Source: Planococcus halocryophilus (lineage in GTDB: Bacteria; Bacillota; Bacilli; Bacillales_A; Planococcaceae). Taken from it: a DNA stretch of 64,000 bases. Below are positions 41,368 through 49,667 of the stretch, piece after piece. The stretch lies in NCBI RefSeq assembly GCF_022489025.1, contig NZ_JAKVTG010000010.1, positions 1 through 64,000 on the forward strand, written 5' to 3'. Below the pieces are notes generated by a model. It was given only the letters and a program-made list of their open reading frames with translations. It was not told where the DNA came from and made no database searches. The position numbers were made by a program, and so were the translations under genes. The first letter of the stretch is position 1. The number at the start of each line of letters is the position of its first letter.

Positions 41368-42891
41368 ATGGATGACAAACGTCCGGAAGAACAGCAAGAA
41401 CCTACTCCTCCGGTAGAAGAATCACCGTCACACACTATTAAGATGAAAACATTCTCGTTTATTATGCTAGTGTTTCTTTTAATAATAGCAACGGCAGGAT
41501 TAACTGTTTTCGCTTTAACATTTGGTGACGAAAAAGCTGTGGAAGTAAATTCTCCAGAGCGACGTGAATTCGAAAAACTATATACAGCATATGACAAAAT
41601 ACAAGATCAATATTTCCAAGACGTTGATAGAAATGTTTTAGTTAACGGAGCCATTAACGGTATGGTTGACTCATTAGATGATCCATATTCAGACTACTTG
41701 AATGAAGAAGAAGCTTCGCAATTTTTAGAAGGTATTTCATCTAGCTTCCAAGGAATTGGTGCAGAAGTTCAAGAACGTGGTGGCTTTATAACAGTAGTTT
41801 CACCTATTAAAAATTCTCCAGCTGAAAAAGCAGGCATCTTGCCGAACGACCAAATTATCGCGGTTGATGGAGATAGCATACAAGGTTTCACAACAACGGA
41901 AGCTGTTATGCTAATCCGTGGTGAAAAAGGAACTGAAGTCACGTTAACGGTCAAACGTGGTGAGAATGCAGACCCTATAGACATTAAGATTATTCGTGAT
42001 GAAATTCCAATTGAAACCGTTTATGCGGAAATGATTGGGGACAATATAGCGCATATTCAAGTGACTAGTTTCTCTGAAAATACGTATCAAGAATTGCTAG
42101 ACGCCATTAAAGAAATGGAAGACGAAGGAATGGAAGCGCTCGTTATGGACGTGCGTGGAAACCCAGGCGGCTTGTTAGATGTAGCACTTGATATTTCTGA
42201 CTTATTTATTGAAGAAGGAAAACCATTGTTTGAGGTTCAAGCAAAAGGTACAGAACCAGAAGTTTACACATCTTCCGCTGGAACCAAAATTAAAGTACCC
42301 GTTACATTATTAATTGATGGAGGAAGTGCCTCAGCTTCTGAGATTTTAGCTGGCGCGATGAGTGAATCTGCTGATATTCAATTGGTCGGAGAAAAGACTT
42401 TTGGTAAGGGAACTGTGCAAACAGCTAATGATCTTCAAGATGGTTCTAACTTGAAGTTTACAACAGCTAAATGGTTAACGCCCGATGGTAATTGGATTCA
42501 CGAAAAAGGGATCGAACCTGACGTAGAAGTTGGTTATCCTGCTTATGCTTCTCTACCGGTTTTAGATACTTCTATCGAATTAAAAGATGGCACGATTTCT
42601 GAACAAGTCAAAACTGCAGAGCAAATGCTCGAAGCACTTGGTTATGACGTTGGTGAAGTAGATGGCGTATTTGAAGAGCAAATGACAGAGGCAGTTAAAG
42701 CTTTCCAGGAAGAAAAAGAACTGGAAGCAACAGGTATCTTGACTGAAGACAGTACTTTTGCCGTCATGGATGCATTGCGTGAGAAAATCAAAAATGATGA
42801 TCCGCAATTGCAAGAAGCTAAAAAACTTTCAATGGAAGAAGCTGGTATTACAGCTTCTGAACCAGAAGAAGTAGAAGAAACTGAAGAGTGA
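41368..42891 (+). CDS. S41 family C-terminal processing peptidase (CtpA/CtpB)
   Basis: This 507-aa membrane-anchored serine protease has a cytosolic Pro/Glu-rich start, a membrane helix at about residues 30-51, a PDZ domain (about 115-190), and an S41 protease core with Ser in GGSASASE and Lys in TFGKGTVQ. A peptidoglycan-binding domain spans about residues 400-475, and the tail is acidic. It cleaves exported proteins at their C-termini. Confidence 0.94.
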   Translation: MDDKRPEEQQEPTPPVEESPSHTIKMKTFSFIMLVFLLIIATAGLTVFALTFGDEKAVEVNSPERREFEKLYTAYDKIQDQYFQDVDRNVLVNGAINGMVDSLDDPYSDYLNEEEASQFLEGISSSFQGIGAEVQERGGFITVVSPIKNSPAEKAGILPNDQIIAVDGDSIQGFTTTEAVMLIRGEKGTEVTLTVKRGENADPIDIKIIRDEIPIETVYAEMIGDNIAHIQVTSFSENTYQELLDAIKEMEDEGMEALVMDVRGNPGGLLDVALDISDLFIEEGKPLFEVQAKGTEPEVYTSSAGTKIKVPVTLLIDGGSASASEILAGAMSESADIQLVGEKTFGKGTVQTANDLQDGSNLKFTTAKWLTPDGNWIHEKGIEPDVEVGYPAYASLPVLDTSIELKDGTISEQVKTAEQMLEALGYDVGEVDGVFEEQMTEAVKAFQEEKELEATGILTEDSTFAVMDALREKIKNDDPQLQEAKKLSMEEAGITASEPEEVEETEE

Positions 42892-42895
42892 TCCT

Positions 42896-42922
42896 AAAGG
42901 TCCGCTTATGCGGGCCTTTTCT
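42896..42922 (+). terminator. intrinsic terminator
   Basis: The stem AAAGGTCCGC/GCGGGCCTTT (one G-T pair), loop TTAT and T run lie straight after the protease gene. Confidence 0.85.
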
Positions 42923-42948
42923 TAATCTATGATTGAAAGGGTGAGTTG

Positions 42949-43830
42949 ATGAAAGATGTATATTTGTTCAGTGGATTTTTAGGGAGCGGTAAAACGACGC
43001 TTTTAAAAAATATGATAAGTCAGATGAAAGATAAAGGGTTGAAACCAGCAGTTTTCATGAATGAGCTTGGCAAAATGAATATGGATTCTGATTCAGTTGA
43101 AGACGGGGTGCCACTGAAAGAAATTCTAGACGGTTGTATTTGTTGTACGGGGTCTGAAAAATCAGAAGCACAAATCCAAACGCTTTTGGCAGAAGAAGAT
43201 TTTGATGTTCTGCTTATCGAAACAACAGGTGCTGCACATCCTGTAGAAGCTTTAGATGCAATTTTCTCTCCGTTATTTGCTGAAAAACTAAACTTTAAAG
43301 GGATCGTAACAGTAGCAGATAGTAAAAGATGGATGGACCGCAATAATCTGTCTCCACAAATTCGTTCATTGTTTTTAGAACAAATTCGCCATGCGGACTT
43401 GATACTAGCCAACAAAATGGATTTATTATCAGACAGTGAGCAAGGAACAGTGGTTTATGAAATTCAATCGTTGAATCCGACGGCCCAAATTATCCAAACA
43501 GTTCATGCTAAAGTTCCATTTTCAGCATTGGATAAAATATCGGCTTCTTCCACAAAAGATGTCGTAAAAGCGCCTGTTTCAAAGCTGAATTTAAACGCTA
43601 AAGTATTGCAGTTTGATGCGCCTATTCAACGGGAAAAGTTTGAAGATTGGCTACGCACATTACCAGATTCGGTTTACCGGATTAAAGGATATGTACCACT
43701 CGAAGGTGATAAATACCCACATGCCTTTCAATTTGCCTATGGAATGGCACAATGGCTTCCGGAATACATGAAAATGCAAAACCAAATCGTTGTCATTGGA
43801 GAAGGGTTAGAAGGAGTCGAGCTTCCATGA
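42949..43830 (+). CDS. CobW/COG0523 family G3E GTPase
   Basis: This 293-aa GTP-binding metallochaperone-like protein has Walker A GFLGSGKTT (residues 9-17), the metal-binding CxCC motif (CICC), and guanine-specificity motif NKMD. COG0523 proteins are linked to zinc or other metal delivery. No Zur box was seen near it. ATG 42949 follows AAAGGGTGAG; a TTG is one codon earlier. It overlaps the next gene by 4 bp. Confidence 0.9.
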   Translation: MKDVYLFSGFLGSGKTTLLKNMISQMKDKGLKPAVFMNELGKMNMDSDSVEDGVPLKEILDGCICCTGSEKSEAQIQTLLAEEDFDVLLIETTGAAHPVEALDAIFSPLFAEKLNFKGIVTVADSKRWMDRNNLSPQIRSLFLEQIRHADLILANKMDLLSDSEQGTVVYEIQSLNPTAQIIQTVHAKVPFSALDKISASSTKDVVKAPVSKLNLNAKVLQFDAPIQREKFEDWLRTLPDSVYRIKGYVPLEGDKYPHAFQFAYGMAQWLPEYMKMQNQIVVIGEGLEGVELP

Positions 43831-44066
43831 TAGAATCATACCAAAAGCTTTGGCCGCAGAGATCAGCGGCGGAACAAATTCGTACACAAGAAGAGCTCGA
43901 GAAATATGTGCTTATCGAGTTGAATGATGAGTTGACGCATCCGCGTGTTCGAAAATCGAAACAACAAAAACTAGAGATTGCATTAATGCGCATATCAGAA
44001 TCGGATTTGACTGAGTCAGAAAAAATAAGTTTGGCTTCCTTGTATAAAAAATTAGCGTCGCAATAA
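43827..44066 (+). CDS. hypothetical protein, 79 aa
   Basis: This 79-aa charged, helical, soluble protein has an ATG that overlaps the stop of the CobW-family GTPase gene (ATGA), so it is translationally coupled to it. No family is recognised. The coupling suggests a joint role. Ends at a long terminator. Confidence 0.65.
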   Translation: MIESYQKLWPQRSAAEQIRTQEELEKYVLIELNDELTHPRVRKSKQQKLEIALMRISESDLTESEKISLASLYKKLASQ

Positions 44067-44071
44067 AAATT

Positions 44072-44118
44072 AAAAGCAGGAAGCGAAAATCATTGATTTT
44101 CGCTTCCTGCTTTTTTTA
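44072..44118. terminator. bidirectional terminator
   Basis: A 19-bp perfect stem (44072-44090 with 44096-44114) and T run lies between the 79-aa gene and the convergent MATE gene. Confidence 0.9.
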
Positions 44119-44121
44119 TAA

Positions 44122-45480
44122 TCATGTAGTTGTTTTTCTAGCAATTTTTTTCTGGATACTTAATAAGCGAATAGACAGGGTGATAGCACCCGCCGTTAAA
44201 CCGATAATTAAGCCAATCCAATATCCAAATGCGCCAAAATCAGTGTAGTTGGCCAGCAAGTAACCACAAGGTAATCCGATGATCCAATAAGAAATGACTG
44301 CCATAACAAACGTGATGTTGACATCTTTATAGCCTCGAAGTGCTCCTTGTACAGGCGCTTGAATGGCATCCGATAGTTGGAACAAAGCTGCAAATAGTAA
44401 AAATTGAACCGCAAGTTCCACTACTACGGGGTCGGATGTATACAAAGCAGCAATTTCAACACGCATAAAGTAGAGAATACAAGCAGATACAAAACTAAAC
44501 GAAACTGCAGTCACGACACTCAACCAACTATATTGTCTCGCATCACGGAAGCGTTTAGCGCCCACTTCGTATCCAACAAGTATGGTAGCACCCATCGATA
44601 TACTAAGTGGCAGCATATACAAGAGTGAAGTAAAGTTTAATGCGATTTGGTGAGCTGCAATAGTATAAGTTCCATAGGCAGCTAACATAAATGTCACTGC
44701 TGAGAATATACTTGTTTCCACAAAAATCGAAATGCCGATAGGTACACCAATCCGACTAATTTCAATCCATCGGCTTAATGACAGCCTTGGCCATTTGCGG
44801 AAGATGCCATAGATAGAGAAAGGATTTCTTGTATGAATGATCCATACAGCAATCGCTAAAATTAACCAATAGGTGATTGCTGAAGCAAGGCCAGCACCGA
44901 CGCCGCCAAGTTCGGGGAATCCAAATTTCCCGAAAATTAATAAATAGTTGAAAAGAATATTAATCGGCGTCGATAAAAGAGAGATGACCATAGTGACACG
45001 AGTGGCACCAAGTGCATCAATATAAGAACGCAATGTAGTGTATATAAATAATGGGATTAATCCTATGCTCATTGCTTGAATATAACGACTGGCAACATCG
45101 GCAACACCTGGTTCAAGATTCATGAGTGTTAGCAAAGAATCGATTCCAAAGTAGAAAAAAGCAAAAACAATTGTGGCAAGCAAAAGGGACAAATAAATTC
45201 CTTGTTGGACAGCTTGTTTTACTTGTTCTTTTTTCTTAGCCCCCATCAATTGTGCTACAATTGGGGTAATGGACATGAGAATACCAGCTAGACCTATGTA
45301 GACGGGAACCCAAAAAGAGGAACCAATCGATACGCCAGCTAAATCTTCTGTTCCGTAACGGGAAGTCATATAAATATCAAAAAATGTCACCATATACATA
45401 GCTACTTGTGTAACTAGAATTGGAAAAACAATTTTCACTAATAATAATATTTTTTCTTTTTTAGTGTGCGTTTGGTTCAT
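44122..45480 (-). CDS. MATE family efflux transporter
   Basis: This 452-aa, 12-helix cation-drug antiporter of the MATE/NorM group has repeated halves and motifs such as PILVTQVAMYMVTFFDIYMTS and APVQGALRGYKD. It probably exports toxic cations or drugs with Na+ or H+. ATG at 45480 with GGGAGGAAAG upstream. Monocistronic, divergent from murG across about 200 bp. Confidence 0.93.
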   Translation of the reverse strand: MNQTHTKKEKILLLVKIVFPILVTQVAMYMVTFFDIYMTSRYGTEDLAGVSIGSSFWVPVYIGLAGILMSITPIVAQLMGAKKKEQVKQAVQQGIYLSLLLATIVFAFFYFGIDSLLTLMNLEPGVADVASRYIQAMSIGLIPLFIYTTLRSYIDALGATRVTMVISLLSTPINILFNYLLIFGKFGFPELGGVGAGLASAITYWLILAIAVWIIHTRNPFSIYGIFRKWPRLSLSRWIEISRIGVPIGISIFVETSIFSAVTFMLAAYGTYTIAAHQIALNFTSLLYMLPLSISMGATILVGYEVGAKRFRDARQYSWLSVVTAVSFSFVSACILYFMRVEIAALYTSDPVVVELAVQFLLFAALFQLSDAIQAPVQGALRGYKDVNITFVMAVISYWIIGLPCGYLLANYTDFGAFGYWIGLIIGLTAGAITLSIRLLSIQKKIARKTTT

Positions 45481-45694
45481 ATGTTCTTTCCTCCCAAAAT
45501 CTACGTATGTTGAATTTTTAATCGCTAGTTTATCAAGAATTTACTAAAATGATAAGTAGAGCTAAATGTTTCTCTTTATGTAGTAAAATGAATTCAAATA
45601 AATTTAACACATAAATTTCAGTATAGCATAGTTGGTCTTTTTCTTAAGAAAAAACTAGCATTGCCAAATTATATAGATGAGAGTAGGACGAGTA

Positions 45695-46771
45695 ATGAAC
45701 AACAAAACAATTTTATTGACCGGGGGCGGAACAGCAGGACATGTCTCGCTTAATCAGGCATTAATACCGGAGTTAAAAAACTTAGGTTTTCATGTTGAAT
45801 ATATCGGTTCTAAAGAGGGCATTGAAAATGAACTTATTCGAGAGTCGTTTCCTTCGGTACCGTATCACGCCATATCTAGTGGGAAACTAAGACGCTATTT
45901 CTCAACAAAAAATTTCTCGGATCCGTTTCGTGTCGGTGCAGGTTTGATGCAAGCGTTGAAGATCATTGGCAAAACCAAGCCTGCAGCCATTTTTTCAAAA
46001 GGTGGATTTGTGTCTGTACCCGTTGTGATGGCAGGTCGAATGAGATCAATTCCGGTCATTATTCATGAATCGGATGTCACGCCTGGACTAGCAAACAAAA
46101 TCGCATTACCTTTTGCTGATCATATTTTCACGGTTTTTAAAGAGACATTAGCTCACGTACCTAGTGATAAGTCCACGTGTACAGGATCGGTTATTCGTAA
46201 TGAGCTTATGGAAGGTACGGCAGAAAAAGGACGAGAAATATGCTCATTTGCGAATGAATTGCCTGTTTTAATGGTTATGGGTGGCAGTCAAGGATCTGCA
46301 ATAATCAATTCAGCGATTCATAATAATTTAGGGCAATTGCTTGAACAATTTAATATAATTCACTTATGTGGCAAAGGAAATCGCGTGCCAGAATTGGATG
46401 CTTATAAAAATTATCGTCAGTTTGAGTACGTTACACACGAGTTGCCGCATTTGTTGCATATGACAGATTTTGTTGTGTCGCGAGCAGGATCAAATTCCAT
46501 ATTTGAATTTTTAGCACTGAAAAAACCAATGTTGCTTGTGCCGTTATCGATGCAAAAAAGTCGAGGAGATCAAATACTCAATGCTAACTTATTTGAGAAG
46601 CAAGGGTTCGCACGTGTTGTGGAAGAAGAAGAACTGTCTGCAGAACGCTTTATGAAAGAACTATTACTATTGCAATCAGACAAAGACCAGTTAATCGAAA
46701 CAATGACACAAGCTGAAGCACCAATTACAGCTGCTGAAATGGCTAAGTTGGTATCAACATATACAAAGTAA
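45695..46771 (+). CDS. murG: MurG, lipid II GlcNAc transferase
   Basis: This 358-aa peripheral membrane glycosyltransferase adds GlcNAc to lipid I. The N-terminal loop GGGTAGHVS, the C-terminal loop GGSQGS and SRAGSNSIFEFL are present. It resembles the staphylococcal MurG and lies outside any division/cell-wall cluster, next to dapF. Start taken at ATG 45695; an in-frame ATG at 45677 would add six residues. Confidence 0.93.
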   Translation: MNNKTILLTGGGTAGHVSLNQALIPELKNLGFHVEYIGSKEGIENELIRESFPSVPYHAISSGKLRRYFSTKNFSDPFRVGAGLMQALKIIGKTKPAAIFSKGGFVSVPVVMAGRMRSIPVIIHESDVTPGLANKIALPFADHIFTVFKETLAHVPSDKSTCTGSVIRNELMEGTAEKGREICSFANELPVLMVMGGSQGSAIINSAIHNNLGQLLEQFNIIHLCGKGNRVPELDAYKNYRQFEYVTHELPHLLHMTDFVVSRAGSNSIFEFLALKKPMLLVPLSMQKSRGDQILNANLFEKQGFARVVEEEELSAERFMKELLLLQSDKDQLIETMTQAEAPITAAEMAKLVSTYTK

Positions 46772-46800
46772 ATTTTATTAACTTAAAAGAGGTGACCGGA

Positions 46801-47754
46801 ATGGAAATGACATTGATAAAAGTCCATGGCTCTATGAATACGTTTTATATGTTTGAAGGAGAAGATCGCGACGATTATGCACAATTAGCAATCCAACTCT
46901 CAGCTTTAGATACAGATGTTGATGGTATATTGGTGATTTTGCCTTCAACGGTCGCACATGCGAAAATGCGTGTTTTCAATAATGATGGTTCAGAAGCTTC
47001 TATGTGCGGTAATGGTCTTCGCTGTGTTGCTCGTTATGTTTGCGAACGTGACAACGTTCTAGAAGCAGTAATCGAAACGATGAAAGCATCCTTGCGCGTC
47101 AAAAAAGAAGAAACCTTAAATGAAGGAATTGAAACATACGCTGTAGAAATTTCTCCTATCTCGTTTTCACTCAGCAGTTTGCCAATGAATTACTCGAACC
47201 ATACAGAATGGATTCAAAAGCCATTGCCATTTGTATCAGAAGAAATTCCGTTTTCAGCGGTTTCCGTTCCAAATCCGCATTTGATTGGTATTGTTCCTAA
47301 AGAGTTTCAGAAAGACACAAGTCACCAGCAAAAATGGTCACAGCAGTTTAATGGTGATAACGAATATTTTCCTGATGGAGTTAATGTCAGTTATGTAACG
47401 CCGGTAGAGCAAGGGATATTTGTTCGGACATACGAACGAGGTGTCGGCTTCACAAATGCCTGTGGTACTGCTATGACCGCTTCAGCGCTCATTAGCTGTA
47501 TGTCGGGATTGGTGCCTTTTGGGGAAGTATCCGTTTTTAATCCGGGTGGACTCGTGAAATGTTCAGTTTCTAAAGATGGTGTCAATATCCAACTTCAACT
47601 TACTGGGAACGCAACCTATCTTTCTATTTCGAAATTCGAATGGACTAGCGACTTGGAAAGTAGCCAAATGTTATCGACTACTGAATTACAAGAACAAGAA
47701 AGTTATGAAAAATTTATTGAGGAAGTTACTCTTTTCTCAAGTCAATATGTGTAA
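46801..47754 (+). CDS. dapF: diaminopimelate epimerase
   Basis: This 317-aa PLP-independent epimerase makes meso-DAP for murein and lysine. Both catalytic cysteines are visible: MCGNGLRC and ACGTAMTA. A C-terminal tail of about 40 residues goes beyond the usual length of about 280. ATG 46801 follows AGAGGTG. It lies 29 bp after murG, giving a small wall-precursor unit. Confidence 0.9.
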   Translation: MEMTLIKVHGSMNTFYMFEGEDRDDYAQLAIQLSALDTDVDGILVILPSTVAHAKMRVFNNDGSEASMCGNGLRCVARYVCERDNVLEAVIETMKASLRVKKEETLNEGIETYAVEISPISFSLSSLPMNYSNHTEWIQKPLPFVSEEIPFSAVSVPNPHLIGIVPKEFQKDTSHQQKWSQQFNGDNEYFPDGVNVSYVTPVEQGIFVRTYERGVGFTNACGTAMTASALISCMSGLVPFGEVSVFNPGGLVKCSVSKDGVNIQLQLTGNATYLSISKFEWTSDLESSQMLSTTELQEQESYEKFIEEVTLFSSQYV

Positions 47755-47772
47755 AAGAAAGCGGTGAATTAG

Positions 47773-49419
47773 ATGTTAATGCCTTTTTCAGTGGAGCAAC
47801 TTGATCTACTTTATAAAAACGCTAAAGATCCGGTTTATTTCATGAGGCAAAATGGAGACACATTTGACTATATGTATGTTAACCCTGTGTGTTTTACTCT
47901 TTTTAATAAAGAATTAGTCGGCACTGATTTAGATGGAAGTATGCCACCGTCCCTATCGACGGAGATAAAAAAACAGTACTTGATTGCATTAAAAGTAGGT
48001 AAAAAACACACGTATCGTGACTATAGTTTGTTCAGCGATTTAGAAACTGCGATGGAAACAGAGCTGACACCTATGGAGTATGGTGATCAGCGGTTTATTC
48101 TTGCCGTTACAAAAAACGTAACAGCTCAGAAGAAAATAGAAGAAGATTATTTGTTTTTTGAATCTTTAGTTCAAAATTCAGTGGATCCAATGATTATGAT
48201 CTCGGCAGAATTTATGATTCTCGATTTAAATCCAGCTTATGAAAACACATTTGGAGTGTTCAAAGGCCAATGGATTGGTCGCTATTACCATGAGTTGCCT
48301 GATAAACAAAAGGAATTATTTGGAGCTGGGAAAAACTTATTGCAAAAATTCTCAGCACAATCTAAAAGCACCTCGATGATTATGAAGCGTATGAAACAAG
48401 ACGGTACTGAAGCAAAGTTTTCGGTCAGTTATTCGCCTGTGAAAGAAAACGGAATGATTCGAGCGTTTCACATAGTCTTTCGTGAACTAACCAGTGAATT
48501 GCTATTAAAGAATGAACTGAAAAAGACCGAAAATATTCTGGAAAGCTACAAAGAAGCGCTTAATTACGCAGCTCTTGTCGCGATTTGGAATGTCTCTGGT
48601 ACGATAGAGTTTGTAAATGACAATTTAAATGAATTAACCGGCTATAAACCGTCAGAAATGATGGGATTGAATATTAACGAAATAGGAGAAGCAGTTGTTT
48701 CTCCAAAATTATACAATGAGATTCGCGAAGTGACTTTACAAGGTAAAATTTGGCGCGGTCAAATTAAAAGCATTAAACGCAACGGTGAATTTTTCTGGGT
48801 AGACGTTACGATCATCCCATTGTTAGATGTGAACGGAGAAATTTATCAATTTTTATCTATCCTCTTCGATGTAACAGAACGCAAGCAATTAGAGGAAAAG
48901 CTTCATTTTATGGCTTATCACGATAGTTTAACAAATTTACCTAATCGACGTTTCATGATTCAACAATTTCAACAAATTAAAGAGCAAGCAGATGAAAGAA
49001 ACGAATTTATTGTTTTACTTTATTTAGATGGAGATGATTTTAAATTGGTCAACGATCAATTTGGCCATGATGTTGGGGACGAGTTTATTTTTCATTTTGG
49101 CGATGCAATTAAACGGAGCTTACGCAAAAACGATTTAGTCGCACGAGTAGGCGGCGATGAATTTTTAGTGGCTTTACGTGGAGTTGTACCAGAAAATAGT
49201 GAACAACATATTGAAAGTGTTATTACGCGTATAAATGAGTCGCTTGATGAAGGGTGGACAATCAATGGCCACCGTTTCACTCCGACTTCGTCAGTAGGGA
49301 TTGCCATCTATCCTGAACACGGAAATGATTTTGATGAATTAGTTAAAAAAGCGGATGCGGCACTTTATTTAGCTAAGAGCAAAGGTAAAGGAACTGCCTA
49401 TATGTATTCAGTGCAGTGA
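47773..49419 (+). CDS. PAS-containing diguanylate cyclase (GGDEF)
   Basis: This 548-aa soluble protein has about three PAS-type sensor domains (roughly residues 10-115, 130-245 and 262-375), then a GGDEF domain (about 383-545). The motif GGDEF is intact and an RKND inhibitory site lies five residues before it. So it should make c-di-GMP with product feedback. It begins 18 bp after dapF, an unusual link between cell-wall genes and c-di-GMP signalling. Confidence 0.93.
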   Translation: MLMPFSVEQLDLLYKNAKDPVYFMRQNGDTFDYMYVNPVCFTLFNKELVGTDLDGSMPPSLSTEIKKQYLIALKVGKKHTYRDYSLFSDLETAMETELTPMEYGDQRFILAVTKNVTAQKKIEEDYLFFESLVQNSVDPMIMISAEFMILDLNPAYENTFGVFKGQWIGRYYHELPDKQKELFGAGKNLLQKFSAQSKSTSMIMKRMKQDGTEAKFSVSYSPVKENGMIRAFHIVFRELTSELLLKNELKKTENILESYKEALNYAALVAIWNVSGTIEFVNDNLNELTGYKPSEMMGLNINEIGEAVVSPKLYNEIREVTLQGKIWRGQIKSIKRNGEFFWVDVTIIPLLDVNGEIYQFLSILFDVTERKQLEEKLHFMAYHDSLTNLPNRRFMIQQFQQIKEQADERNEFIVLLYLDGDDFKLVNDQFGHDVGDEFIFHFGDAIKRSLRKNDLVARVGGDEFLVALRGVVPENSEQHIESVITRINESLDEGWTINGHRFTPTSSVGIAIYPEHGNDFDELVKKADAALYLAKSKGKGTAYMYSVQ

Positions 49420-49667
49420 AAAAAAACACCTGAAAACAATTAAAATAGAGCGATAAACTATTTAAATGTACTTTATTAGTTGTTATGTGAATCTTTTCAC
49501 GAAAATGCTTTGATTTTCTCCATGGAAGTAGTAAGATTGATAGGGAATTTTAAACTTTTATTGCCTAAGCGCCTTCTGCTTTATGTCTAATCGGAAGCGT
49601 GATAAAATAGGCAAGACATATACAAATAAAGTGACTGCCGTCAAACAAATAGTTGGAGGTTTTTTTA

